Shown: positions 1-8,275, counted from the stretch's first letter. The stretch: 22,143 bases of DNA from DATJZH01 sp035499215 (GCA_035499215.1 DATJZH010000339.1:1-22143), one strand, 5' to 3'. Made by a program: numbers and translations. Notes: generated by a model from the letters alone, not told the origin.

Positions 1-52
1 GCTCGTCGATGTGGCCGCGGACACGGTCAGCAGGCGATACTCGATCTGGCAT

Positions 53-106
53 GGGCGTAGGTCCTTCCCTTCGAAGGCTTGGCGGTCTTGAAGGGAACCT
101 ACGCCC
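53..106. terminator. Imperfect inverted repeat, terminator-like hairpin
   Basis: Arm 53-62 (GGGCGTAGGT) is exactly complementary to 97-106. After a 3-base bulge at 63-65 the pairing resumes with TCCCTTC (66-72) against 90-96. The loop is 73-89, and the left side also includes the 10-bp palindrome CCTTCGAAGG at 68-77. No T-run follows, which is common for actinobacterial terminators. It may end transcription of a gene lying to the left of the window. An alternative is a protein-binding inverted repeat. Confidence 0.45.
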
Positions 107-145
107 GTCTTGTCATTTACACCGGATCTTGGACGCCACCTGGCT

Positions 146-179
146 GCACTGCAGCACCGTCAGCACTGCAGCACCGTCA
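146..179. repeat. 17-bp perfect tandem repeat, two copies
   Basis: The 17-mer GCACTGCAGCACCGTCA occurs at 146-162 and again, directly abutting, at 163-179. It lies in the gene-free region and has no matching copies elsewhere that I noticed. It is probably a simple slippage duplication. Confidence 0.8.
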
Positions 180-526
180 GCTGGGCCGGCCAGGGTTGGT
201 ACTCCGGGCGGGAAGCGGGAATACCGGAGATGCGTCCCACGCAGTGGCCGCGTCCCTGCTGATGCTGATCGCGATGTTTACCGGGGGGCAAAACCTCTGT
301 CTTGGGATGGTATGGCGGTCGGAGATGTGTTCTGAGATGATCTGTCGGCATCGCCATAGCTGATGATCGCGGCGCCGGGGCCGACACGAACCGCCGTGTT
401 GGCGTACTGCGTGTACGGCGCGGCAGGACGTGACAGAATTCCCCGCCGGAATCGGGCACAACTGAGGCTTCCCGAGCGTTCTACCCGCGCGACCAGGCTA
501 GTGAAAGATGGAGGGCAAGGGCCAAC

Positions 527-826
527 ATGGCTACCGACTACGACAGCCCGAGGAAGACTGACGACGAACTCAGCGAAGACAGCCTGCAGGAACTGCAGGC
601 GCGCAGGCTCGACAAGTCCGCCGCGACGATTGACATAGACCCGGACGATGTAGCTGAGTCACTTGAGCTACCGGGTGCTGACCTGTCGAACGAGGAACTG
701 TCGTTCCGCGTGATCCCGCGCCAGGCAGACGAGTTCACATGTTCAAGCTGCTTCCTCGTGCATCACAGGAGCCAGCTCGCGGAGACCCGCGGCGGCCAGC
801 TTGTCTGCCGGGAGTGCGCGGCTTAA
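527..826 (+). CDS. DUF4193 family zinc-ribbon-like protein
   Basis: A 99-residue soluble acidic protein that matches the actinobacterial DUF4193 family along its whole length: N-terminal MATDYDSPRKTDDEL, the LPGADLSNEELSFRV centre, and a C-terminal CxxC...CxxC pair (Cys72/Cys75 and Cys94/Cys97) with the FLVHHRSQLA linker. The four cysteines suggest a small zinc-binding fold. The family's molecular function is not established; it is widely conserved in actinomycetes. A GGAGGG ribosome-binding site at 510-515 supports the ATG at 527. It stands alone, followed 37 bases later by a strong hairpin. No membrane segment or signal peptide. Confidence 0.93.
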   Translation: MATDYDSPRKTDDELSEDSLQELQARRLDKSAATIDIDPDDVAESLELPGADLSNEELSFRVIPRQADEFTCSSCFLVHHRSQLAETRGGQLVCRECAA

Positions 827-863
827 CGGCTCCCTGCGATGCCAGTGCCGCGAGCAGGCGCTG

Positions 864-888
864 CGGGGACGTGCCCGTCACGTCCCCG
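864..888. terminator. Perfect 10-bp stem hairpin after the DUF4193 gene
   Basis: CGGGGACGTG at 864-873 pairs perfectly with 879-888 around a 5-base loop (CCCGT). It starts 37 bases after the DUF4193 stop and lies between that gene and the convergent esterase, so a bidirectional terminator is the natural reading. There is no T-tract. Confidence 0.6.
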
Positions 889-1093
889 GCGACAGCGTGA
901 GCATGTGGCCAGCCGGGCCGCGCCGCTGGCTAACCCGGGCCACGCCCTGCTCGCGGCGCGCCGGTCAACGGCCCGGCAGAGCGGCGCGGCGAGTACGATC
1001 ACCCCATGTGACGTTAGTCACTATTTCTTTCGCGATCTCATCCGGCAGGCGGGCACGAAACCCGGCCAGCGCCAGCAGGCGGGCGGGTCCGGG

Positions 1094-2584
1094 CTAGGCA
1101 CTCGGCCAGATCCGGCGCTCGTCGCCGCGGGGATCAAGCGCCACGGCGCCGTCGGGCTGGTCGAAAATCCGGACCGGATAGGCGTCATCGAAGGCACGCC
1201 ACGCCGGGTCTGCCGTGCGGGCGAATCTCATCCACGCCGCGTGCATCCGGTCGGCTAGTTCCTGCGGGACTTCCTGGCCGAGGATACGGTCGGCGCCGCT
1301 CGCGCCGAGGTTATCGAACACAAACGGAATTTCGAGCGCGTGCGAGGCGCCCAGGCCGCCGACCGGGCTGCGCCACGCGAACTCGTAGACGTAGGTCGGG
1401 GCCCGGCCGCCCGCTCTGGCCTCGGCGATGGCCAGGGCCGGCAGCCGGAAGAAATTGTCAGTCAGCATGGCCGCCAGCAGGTCACCGGGGGTCGCGCCGG
1501 GCCGGTTGGACCGGTAGAGCTCGGCAACCCGCGTGCTGATGCCCAGCACGTCGAGCAGGCCCGCGAGCAGTTCATCGCTGACCTGGTCGGCCATCCCGGA
1601 GGGAACCAGGAAAAGCCGGTACTCTTCGCTGGTCGTGCCCGTGAGCAGCGGGATATCGGCGCCAGCGCCCGCCGCGATCGCCGCCATCGGATGTACCGGG
1701 ATCAGCTCGCCGTCGATGACCGGGACGAAGGCCAGCGAACTCGCCACGATGGTCGGGCCGAATCGGACATGGTCGGGCTGTACGGCCAGCGCGCGGCTGA
1801 CCGCTGATTGAGCCTTGATCAGCCTGGGCAGGTCGACCTGAGCCAGATTCGCCGCGGTGGCCTGCATGCCGAGCTCGAGCCCGAGTTCCCTGGTGACCAG
1901 GGCGGCATCCGCCGGGTCGGCGGCGGCCTGGGCAGCGCCGCTCTGGGTGATCGCCCTGGCGAACAGACCCCGGGCCCGCGGTATCGACAGCAGCGTGGTC
2001 ACGCTCATCGCGCCGGCCGACTCGCCGAAGATGGTGACCTTGTCCGGGTCGCCGCCGAAGGCGGCGATGTTGTCCTGCACCCACTCCAGGGCGGCTATCT
2101 GGTCGAGCAGCCCCCGGTTAGCCGGGGCGTCAGGGAGCCAGCCGAAGCCATCGACGCCGACGCGGTAATTGAAGCTCACCATGACCACGCCGTCGCGGGC
2201 GAAGGCATGGCCGTCGTACACCGCGATAGCGGAGTTGCCGTGGGCGAAGCCCCCGCCGTAGATCCAGACCATGACTGGCAGGCCGGCTCCGCCGGGCGTC
2301 CAGACGTTCACGGTGAGCCAGTCGTCGCCGGCGATGTTCGGCTCAGGCAGCAGGACGTCCAGTGCCCTCGGGTAGTTGGGTTTGGGCGGCGTCGCGCCGA
2401 ACTCGTCGGCTGCCAGGACCCCGTCCCAGGCCGCGGGCGGCGCCGGAGCGCGGAAGCGCCGTGCGCCGGTCGGGCTCGCCGCGAAGGGGATGCCGAGGAA
2501 TCTGCTCACCCCGTCGTGTTCCTGACCACTGACCCGGCCGTATCTGGTGATCACCGTGAACGACATGTGGGCACTGTGACACAC
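1094..2584 (-). CDS. Carboxylesterase type B family alpha/beta hydrolase
   Basis: A 496-residue carboxylesterase/lipase of the type B (COesterase) family, which hydrolyses carboxylic esters; the substrate cannot be told. Visible are the N-terminal RFLGIPFAASPTGARRF block, the oxyanion-hole GGG (about residues 110-112 in IYGGGFAHG), the nucleophile elbow GESAGAMS (Ser189), the acid in TGTTSEEYR (Glu320/321) and the catalytic His in GASHALEIPFVF (His415). The length is normal for bacterial members. No signal peptide, so probably cytoplasmic. The longest frame starts at GTG 2584, with a weak AGG upstream; an ATG at 2566 (residue 7) gives the typical N-terminus MSFTVITRYG but has no Shine-Dalgarno. 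It is transcribed divergently from the amidohydrolase. Confidence 0.93.
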   Translation of the reverse strand: MCHSAHMSFTVITRYGRVSGQEHDGVSRFLGIPFAASPTGARRFRAPAPPAAWDGVLAADEFGATPPKPNYPRALDVLLPEPNIAGDDWLTVNVWTPGGAGLPVMVWIYGGGFAHGNSAIAVYDGHAFARDGVVMVSFNYRVGVDGFGWLPDAPANRGLLDQIAALEWVQDNIAAFGGDPDKVTIFGESAGAMSVTTLLSIPRARGLFARAITQSGAAQAAADPADAALVTRELGLELGMQATAANLAQVDLPRLIKAQSAVSRALAVQPDHVRFGPTIVASSLAFVPVIDGELIPVHPMAAIAAGAGADIPLLTGTTSEEYRLFLVPSGMADQVSDELLAGLLDVLGISTRVAELYRSNRPGATPGDLLAAMLTDNFFRLPALAIAEARAGGRAPTYVYEFAWRSPVGGLGASHALEIPFVFDNLGASGADRILGQEVPQELADRMHAAWMRFARTADPAWRAFDDAYPVRIFDQPDGAVALDPRGDERRIWPSA

Positions 2585-2682
2585 AACAAGACCTGTGGGC
2601 TAGACCCGCCTGCAGCACCCGCCCGCCCTGGCCGGCGATGATGAGTGAGCGAGGAACCAGGCGCCAGCGCAGGGAGCGGCAG

Positions 2683-4383
2683 ATGACGCGCCACGCGGAC
2701 GTGATCTTCACCGGCGGACCGGTCTACTCGGCCGGCGCCGCCGGCCGCCGGGCAGCCGCCGCCACGGTGCCCGGCGGCCGGCCGGCGACCGCGGTCGCCG
2801 TCCGCGGCGGCCGCATCGTCGCGGTCGGCGACGCGGCCGACGTCGCGGTGCGCGAGCTGTCCGGCCGCAGGACCGAGGTGGTCGACCTGCGCGGCCGGGC
2901 GCTGCTGCCCGGTTTCCAGGACGCGCATGTGCACCCGGCGTTCGCCGGCGTGACGATGATGGGCTGCGACCTGATCGGCGCGGCCAGCCTGGCACAGGCG
3001 CTTGCCCGGATCAGCGCGTACGCCGATGCCTGCCCCGACAGGGAATGGGTGGCCGGCAGCGGCTGGCGGATGGAATGGTTCGCTGGCGGATCGCCGGGCC
3101 GCGAGATCCTCGACCGGGTGGTGCCCGACCGGCCCGTCTACCTGATGAACCGAGACTGCCACGCGGCGTGGGTCAACTCCCGCGCCCTGGAGCTGGCGGG
3201 CATCGACGCCCGGACGCCCGACCCGCCCGACGGCAGGATCGAGCGCGAGGCCAGCCGCAGCCCGCAGGGCACCCTGCATGAGGGAGCGGCCAGCCTGGTC
3301 GGCGACATGGTGCCGCGGCCGACCCTCGATGAGCGGCTCGCGGGCCTGCTGCTGGCCCAGGAGCACTTGCACGCACTGGGGATCACGGCCTGGCAGGACG
3401 CGATCGTGGGCGAGTACCTGGGCGCGCAGGACCCGCTGGATGTGTACCTGGTGGCGGCGGCCAGCGGCAGGCTGACCGCGCGGGTCGAGGGGGCATTGTG
3501 GTGGGACCGCGGCAAGGGCGCCGGGCAGCTGGCCGACATCCTGGGCCGGCGTGAGCACGGGCAGGCAGGCAGGTTCCGCGCGAACACCGTGAAGATCATG
3601 CAGGACGGCGTCGCGGAGAGCTTCACCGCGGGCATGCTCGACCCTTACCTGGACGCCCGCGGCTGCCAGACCCAGGTCCGCGGCCTGTCTCACATCGATC
3701 CGCAGGAACTGCGCGAGCACGTAACCGCGCTCGACGCGCAGAGCTTCCAGGTGCACCTGCACGCCATCGGCGACCGCGCCGTCCGCGAGTCGCTCGACGC
3801 CATCGAGGCGGCGCGGGCCGCGAACGGCGGTGCGGCCGCTGGCCGGGACAACCGCCATCACATCGCCCATCTGCAGGTGGTGCACCCGGATGACCTTCCG
3901 CGCTTCGCCGAGCTCGGCGTGACCGCGAACATCCAGGCGCTCTGGGCCGCGCACGAGCCGCAGATGGACCAGCTGACGATCCCGTTCATCGGCGCGGAGC
4001 GGGCGGCCCGGCAGTACCTGTTCGCCGATCTGCTGCGCGCGGGCGCGCGGCTGGCGGCCGGCAGCGACTGGGCGGTCACCAGCGCCAACCCGCTGCACGC
4101 CATCCACGTCGCCGTGAACAGGTCGCTGCCCGGCGCCGCCGGCCGGGACGCGGAGCCGTTCCTGCCCGGCCAGCGCCTGCGCCTGGCCGAAGCGCTCGCC
4201 GCCTACACGACCGGCTCGGCGTACGTCAACCACCTCGACGGCCAGACCGGCGCCATCGAGCCGGGCATGCTGGCCGACGTGATCGTGCTTGACCGCGACC
4301 CGTTCGCCGGCCCGGCCGCCGAGATCGCCGACACGAGCGTGCTGGCGACCTACGTGCAGGGCGACGCGGTATACCGCGGTTAG
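2683..4383 (+). CDS. Amidohydrolase family 3 (YtcJ-like)
   Basis: A 566-residue metal-dependent amidohydrolase of the YtcJ-like group (amidohydrolase family 3). It shows the N-terminal beta-sandwich entry, the metal-binding HxH in GFQDAHVHP (His82/His84), a possible bridging lysine in NTVKIMQDG, the VHLHAIGDRAV and HHIAHLQVVHP histidines, and the late aspartate in AAGSDWAVTSANPL. The family hydrolyses amide or related C-N bonds; the substrate is unknown. I chose ATG 2683 because GGGAG (2672-2676) sits 6 bases before it. An upstream in-frame ATG pair at 2638 would add an arginine-rich 15-residue N-terminus without a good ribosome site. It is divergent from the esterase, and the aldo/keto reductase follows about 100 bases later. 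Confidence 0.92.
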   Translation: MTRHADVIFTGGPVYSAGAAGRRAAAATVPGGRPATAVAVRGGRIVAVGDAADVAVRELSGRRTEVVDLRGRALLPGFQDAHVHPAFAGVTMMGCDLIGAASLAQALARISAYADACPDREWVAGSGWRMEWFAGGSPGREILDRVVPDRPVYLMNRDCHAAWVNSRALELAGIDARTPDPPDGRIEREASRSPQGTLHEGAASLVGDMVPRPTLDERLAGLLLAQEHLHALGITAWQDAIVGEYLGAQDPLDVYLVAAASGRLTARVEGALWWDRGKGAGQLADILGRREHGQAGRFRANTVKIMQDGVAESFTAGMLDPYLDARGCQTQVRGLSHIDPQELREHVTALDAQSFQVHLHAIGDRAVRESLDAIEAARAANGGAAAGRDNRHHIAHLQVVHPDDLPRFAELGVTANIQALWAAHEPQMDQLTIPFIGAERAARQYLFADLLRAGARLAAGSDWAVTSANPLHAIHVAVNRSLPGAAGRDAEPFLPGQRLRLAEALAAYTTGSAYVNHLDGQTGAIEPGMLADVIVLDRDPFAGPAAEIADTSVLATYVQGDAVYRG

Positions 4384-4484
4384 CTCCCCGCCGGGGATGC
4401 CCGCCGCCTGCTCGCGGACGGCCGCGGGGTGTCCCGATAGGGTCGCAGACGGCAGGCAGCAAGGGCAAGGTACGGGAGGAGCCG

Positions 4485-5483
4485 ATGGAGACGATCCCGC
4501 TGGGAGCCGGCGGCCCGCAGGTCTCCCGGCTGGGCCTGGGCCTGATGGGCATGTCGGGCAGCTACGGCCCGGCGGACGAGGCAGAGAGCATCGCGGCGAT
4601 CCACGCGGCGCTGGACGCCGGGGTCACGCTGCTCGACACCGCCGATTTCTACGGCATGGGGCACAATGAGCTGCTGCTGCGAGATGCCCTCCGCGGCCGC
4701 GACCGCGGCAGCGTCTTCATCCAGGTGAAGTTCGGCGCCCAGCGTGACCCGCGCGGCGCGTTCATCGGGCACGATGCCAGCCCGGCCGGGCTCAAGAACG
4801 CGCTGGCCTATACCCTCACCCGGCTGGGCACCGACTACGTGGACCTGTACCAGCCGGCCAGGCTGGACCCGCAGGTGCCGATCGAGGAGACGGCGGGCGC
4901 GGTCGCCGAGATGATCCAGGCCGGTTACGTCCGCTGCCTCGGGCTGTCCGAGATGGGCGCCGACACCATCGCGAGGGCGCACGCCGTGCATCCGGTGACC
5001 GCGCTGCAGATCGAGTACTCGCTGATGAGCCGCGGCATCGAGGCCGAGATCCTGCCATCCGTCCGCGAGCTCGGCATCGGCGTCACCGCCTACGGCGTCC
5101 TGTCCCGCGGCCTGCTGTCCACGGCGAGCGCCCGCGAGATCGGCCCCGGCGATCCGCGTTCCCGCTTTCCCCGGTTCCAGGACCAGAACCTGCGGCGCAA
5201 CCTGGAACTGCTGGCCACCCTGGAGAAGATCGCGGAAGCCAGGGGCGCCACCGCGGCGCAGCTGGCCATCGCCTGGGTGTCCTGCCGCGGCAAGGACATC
5301 GTCCCGCTGATCGGCACCAAGCGGCGGGACCGGCTCGCCGAGGCACTCGGGGCGCTGGAGGTCACGCTGACGCCCGCCGAGCTGGCGGCGATCGAGGCGG
5401 CCGTCCCGGCCGGCCTGGTGGCAGGCGATCGCTATGACCCTGGGCAGATGGCCGCGCTGGACAGCGAGAGATCTCCGGCATGA
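4485..5483 (+). CDS. Aldo/keto reductase
   Basis: A 332-residue NADPH-dependent aldo/keto reductase with the (beta/alpha)8 layout: LGLGLMGMSGSYG near the N-terminus, catalytic Asp51 and Tyr56 in DTADFYG, Lys82 in IQVKFG, and cofactor-site elements such as IEYSLMSRGIE, TAYGVLSRGLL and the late IGTKRRDRL. The usual catalytic-tetrad histidine is not present: where related enzymes read LYYQHR, this protein reads LYQPAR, with Ala125 aligned to the His. A GGGAGGA ribosome site at 4474-4480 supports ATG 4485. Probably co-transcribed with, or close behind, the amidohydrolase; a short CCCC/GGGG mini-hairpin (4386-4396) follows that gene's stop. Substrate unknown. Confidence 0.92.
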   Translation: METIPLGAGGPQVSRLGLGLMGMSGSYGPADEAESIAAIHAALDAGVTLLDTADFYGMGHNELLLRDALRGRDRGSVFIQVKFGAQRDPRGAFIGHDASPAGLKNALAYTLTRLGTDYVDLYQPARLDPQVPIEETAGAVAEMIQAGYVRCLGLSEMGADTIARAHAVHPVTALQIEYSLMSRGIEAEILPSVRELGIGVTAYGVLSRGLLSTASAREIGPGDPRSRFPRFQDQNLRRNLELLATLEKIAEARGATAAQLAIAWVSCRGKDIVPLIGTKRRDRLAEALGALEVTLTPAELAAIEAAVPAGLVAGDRYDPGQMAALDSERSPA

Positions 5484-5569
5484 CGAACATGCCCGCGCCA
5501 GCCCGGCTCCCCGCGCCGGGCGGGCAGCCGTCCGGCGTCTGCCGCACCGGGTGATCCGGCAGTCCGGCC

Positions 5570-6664
5570 ATGATCACTGAGCGGTTCGCCGCGCAGCTGC
5601 TGTCGGGCGAGCCGGCCGCCAGCGCCGTCGATGTGGTCCGGCGGCTGCTCGCGGTCCAGGGCCAGGACCCGCGCGGTGCACGGCTGGCGATCCGGGTCCG
5701 CGCGGCCGGGCTGACCGCTGCCGATGTCGACCGCGCGCTGACCACCGACCGGTCGCTGCTGATCACCTGGCTGAACCGGGGCACGCTGCATCTGGTTACC
5801 AGCGAGGACTACTGGTGGCTGCATGAGCTGACCACGCCGCCGCTGGTCACGGCGAACCTGCGGCGACTGGCCCGGGAGGGAGTGCCGCCAGCCGACGCAG
5901 ACAAGGCGGTCGCCGTGATCGAGGCGGCGCTGGCCGCCGATGGTCCGCTGACCCGCAGCGAGCTGGGAGCGCGCGTCAGCGCGGCGGGCGTGCGGACCGC
6001 GGGGCAGGCCCTGGTGCATCTGCTCTTCCTCGCCAGCCGCCGGGCCGGCATCGCGCGCGGGCCGATGATCAGCGGTGCGCACGCGTTCGTGCTGGCCAGG
6101 GACTGGCTGGGTGCCCCGCCGAAGCCGCGTGATCGCGACGTCGCGCTGGCCGAGCTCGCCCGCCGCTACCTCGCCGGGCATGGCCCGGCCGATGATCGTG
6201 ATCTCGCCAAGTGGGCCGGGCTGCCGCTGCGCGACGCACGGCGCGGGCTATCGGCGATTGCGAGCGAGCTTGATGAGCGCGACGATGGCCTGGCTGACCT
6301 GGCCGGACGGCCGCGGCTGGCACCGTCGGCCGCCGCCAGCGGCGCTCCCGCCCCTGGCGCGTCTGGTGCTGCCCTGCCGCCGCCCCGGCTGCTCGGCGCC
6401 TTCGACCCGGTGCTGCTCGGCTGGGCGTCACGCGAAGCCATTGTCGGCGCGCACCAGCGGATAGTCACCGTCAACGGGCTCTTCCGGCCGTTCGCGCTAG
6501 TCCAAGGGAAGGCCACGGCGATCTGGAGCCTGTCCGGCGCAGCGATCACGCTGAAACCGCTCAGCCCGATCGCGCCAGCCGACGAGGCTGCCCTGCTGGC
6601 CGACGCCGACGACGTCCGGCGCTTTCTCGCGGGGAGTCCGCCGCCTCCCCGCGGCCGCGGGTAG
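5570..6664 (+). CDS. Winged-helix DNA-binding protein, AlkZ/YcaQ-like glycosylase candidate
   Basis: A 364-residue protein of the HTH_42 (winged helix DNA-binding, DUF1006-type) family, to which the DNA glycosylases AlkZ (azinomycin B resistance) and YcaQ/AlkX belong. These remove bulky alkylated bases or unhook interstrand crosslinks. The N-terminal LLAVQGQDPRGARLA contains a QxQ pair (Gln30/Gln32) in the position of the catalytic QxQ of AlkZ. The NRGTLHLVTSEDYWWL segment and the C-terminal LLGAFDPVLLGW and NGLFRPFALVQGKATAIW blocks are also typical. A low-complexity Ala/Pro insert lies around residues 245-270. No clear Shine-Dalgarno before ATG 5570. Many family members are annotated only as winged-helix proteins, so the glycosylase activity is an inference. 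Confidence 0.85.
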   Translation: MITERFAAQLLSGEPAASAVDVVRRLLAVQGQDPRGARLAIRVRAAGLTAADVDRALTTDRSLLITWLNRGTLHLVTSEDYWWLHELTTPPLVTANLRRLAREGVPPADADKAVAVIEAALAADGPLTRSELGARVSAAGVRTAGQALVHLLFLASRRAGIARGPMISGAHAFVLARDWLGAPPKPRDRDVALAELARRYLAGHGPADDRDLAKWAGLPLRDARRGLSAIASELDERDDGLADLAGRPRLAPSAAASGAPAPGASGAALPPPRLLGAFDPVLLGWASREAIVGAHQRIVTVNGLFRPFALVQGKATAIWSLSGAAITLKPLSPIAPADEAALLADADDVRRFLAGSPPPPRGRG

Positions 6665-6684
6665 CGTCGGGGCGCGACGGGATC

Positions 6685-7617
6685 TCACGCAGGCCGGTCA
6701 CGTCCGGCCGCAGATCCGCTGCCGTCTCGCGCGCGGCTGCTGACGCTTCCTCCGGTGCCGGCGCGGCCGCCGTTGTCGGCACGAGTCCATGCCGGTTCCG
6801 CCGGGTAGAGGGGAAGATCGGAGTGCGCGGCGGCTAGCCGGCCAGCGCGCCGGGCATGCAGCCGCCGGCCCGCGATCTGGATCAGCGGCACGGTGCCGAG
6901 CACCAGTGCAGCCACGATCCCGTCCAGCCAGAAGTGGTTGGCCGTCACGACGACGGCCAGCGTCGTCATGGCCGGGTACAGCAGCGCCAGCCAGCGCCAT
7001 CTGCTCCGGGCGGCTCCGATGACCGCGATCGCGACCAGCAGCGCCCAGCCCACGTGTACCGACGGCATCGCGGAAAGCTGGTCGGGGTCGAAGCCCGCAT
7101 TCGTCGCATAGACCGACTGCCCGTACGCCACGGCCGTGTCCACCATGCCGGTCAGCGGCAGCATGCGCGGCGGTGCCACCGGGATGAGCTGGATCAGCAA
7201 GCAGGCCGCGGTAAAGGCGACCAGCGTGGTGCGCATCCTGACGTAGTGGTCGCGATGAGCGGCGAAAAGCCAGATCATGCAGCCGATCAGCACAGGGAAG
7301 TGCAGGCCCGCGTAGTACAGGTTCAGCACCTGGATGATCAGCGGATGCGGCAGGAATACCCGCTGCACTGCCGTCTCGCTCGGCAGGTGCGCCGCACGCT
7401 CGAAGGTCCAGATCCACCGGGACCTGGCCAGGGCGCCGCCTGGCCCGAGCACCGCGAAGGAGCCGGCAAGCTGCCACAGCGCGAACAGCGCGAAGACAAG
7501 TGCCGTTTCCCGGCTGACGGCCGCGATCGCCGCAGGCCGCGGGCGCCGCGTCAGCCGCAGGCCGACCGTGACCCCGCCCAGCGCCGCGGCTGTGGCAGCC
7601 GCGGCGGGCCAGGGCAT
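6685..7617 (-). CDS. PAP2-superfamily integral membrane phosphatase/transferase (AUR1-like)
   Basis: An integral membrane protein of the PAP2_3 type, related to AUR1/inositol-phosphorylceramide-synthase-like phosphatases, acting on lipid or isoprenoid phosphates at the membrane. Family motifs (numbered from ATG 7617): APPRMLP (148-154), AMPSVHVGW with the PSxH motif (185-188), and ANHFWLDGIVA with catalytic-type His228 and Asp232. At least five hydrophobic segments are visible, with a polar Arg/Gly/Ser-rich tail. An in-frame ATG at 7761 would add 48 residues, but those codons begin with poor third-position G/C (about 12 of the first 20) and have no ribosome site, so I chose 7617. It ends 20 bases from the convergent winged-helix gene. 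Its substrate cannot be inferred. Confidence 0.85.
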   Translation of the reverse strand: MPWPAAAATAAALGGVTVGLRLTRRPRPAAIAAVSRETALVFALFALWQLAGSFAVLGPGGALARSRWIWTFERAAHLPSETAVQRVFLPHPLIIQVLNLYYAGLHFPVLIGCMIWLFAAHRDHYVRMRTTLVAFTAACLLIQLIPVAPPRMLPLTGMVDTAVAYGQSVYATNAGFDPDQLSAMPSVHVGWALLVAIAVIGAARSRWRWLALLYPAMTTLAVVVTANHFWLDGIVAALVLGTVPLIQIAGRRLHARRAGRLAAAHSDLPLYPAEPAWTRADNGGRAGTGGSVSSRARDGSGSAAGRDRPA

Positions 7618-7759
7618 TTCCAGGTCAACCACGCCGATCAGGGTAAGCCAGGGGTCGCCCCGGCGTCGCCTTGCCAGATCTGCGCCGCGGCGCGCCCGCG
7701 GCTCGCGGCCACAGCGAAATGCCTGACCGGGAAGCTCCTGCTGCAGGACAATCGAATAC

Positions 7760-8214
7760 ATGCGAGTGCCCGATCTGCCTGGCGGGCACGGGCCGGCCGA
7801 CCAGCCGCCAGCGCGGCCAGGCCCGCGGCAAGACCGGCTGGCCGAACTACGGCAGCGGCTCGAGCGGCTGCCGCCGGGGCATCCGTCCGCGCCGGATCGG
7901 CGCTTTGAGGACGGCTATCTGGCGCCCGGTGACCCGGCGTACGGTAGCACAGCGGTCGGCGATATCGAGCCTGACGACGTCGAGGGTGCCGCGGGCCCGG
8001 GCCAGGCCGCCCGGCCGAGCCAGATCAGCCGGGCGGCAGGCCGGCCGGGGAGCGGGATGCCGCGGACCGGTCCGGCCGGACGCGCGGCGACGCCGGCTAC
8101 CGCGCCCGCCTGCCATCTGCCGGCGACCTGGGCCTGCACGGCCGACGCGATCCGTACCGCCCGTGGTTTGCCGGGGCCGATTGGACGCAGCCCTGGTTTA
8201 CCGGCGAATACTGA
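7760..8214 (+). pseudogene. Frameshifted small hypothetical gene
   Basis: From ATG 7760 the frame reads MRVPDLPGGHG, then DRLAELRQRLERLPPGHPS, an amphipathic-plus-PPGHPS arrangement seen in actinobacterial hypothetical proteins, with good third-position G/C. Downstream that frame degenerates. A different frame, open from 7975, reads DPYRPWFAGADW then PWFTGEY and stops with TGA at 8212-8214; its paired PWF motifs look like a genuine C-terminus. Joining the two needs one indel between 7975 and about 8089. So this is either a pseudogene or a sequencing error in a gene of roughly 150 codons. It is divergent from the PAP2 gene and is followed at once by a hairpin array. No function can be assigned. 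Confidence 0.5.
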
Positions 8215-8216
8215 CA

Positions 8217-8275
8217 GGGCCCGGAATCCTGCCGGGCCCCGAATCCTGCCGGGCCCGCCCCGAATCCTGCCAGGC
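8217..8275. terminator. Repeated hairpin array between convergent genes
   Basis: GGGCCCGG (8217-8224) pairs perfectly with CCGGGCCC (8232-8239) around a 7-base loop. The 16-mer GAATCCTGCCGGGCCC is repeated exactly at 8224-8239 and 8241-8256, with a third, diverged copy at 8262-8277, so a second overlapping hairpin (GGGCCC at 8234-8239 with 8251-8256) is possible. It lies immediately after the TGA at 8214 of the frameshifted plus-strand gene and before the stop of the minus-strand FHA gene, which fits a bidirectional terminator built by local duplication. Confidence 0.65.

Larger units (their letters stand above)
1..526. other. Gene-free stretch upstream of the DUF4193 gene
   Basis: No reading frame here looks like a protein I recognise. 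The first ~90 bases could be the 3' tail of a gene on the plus strand: the frame beginning at base 2 is G/C-rich at third positions for about 20 codons and stops with TGA at 89-91, but the piece is too short to assign. The rest has mixed third-position composition in every frame. It contains a strong hairpin at 53-106 and a 17-bp perfect tandem repeat at 146-179, listed separately. The promoter of the downstream gene should lie in the last 100 bases, but I see no clear -35/-10 pair. Confidence 0.5.

Noticed and set aside
146..179. CRISPR or operator array
   Set aside because: Only two abutting 17-bp copies with no spacer and no dyad symmetry; a slippage duplication is simpler.
2551..4233. A 560-residue minus-strand open frame opposite the amidohydrolase
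   Set aside because: It is the antisense shadow of a clear YtcJ-like gene; its sequence is Arg/Gly/Ala/Val/Gln-rich with no motif, as expected in high-GC DNA.
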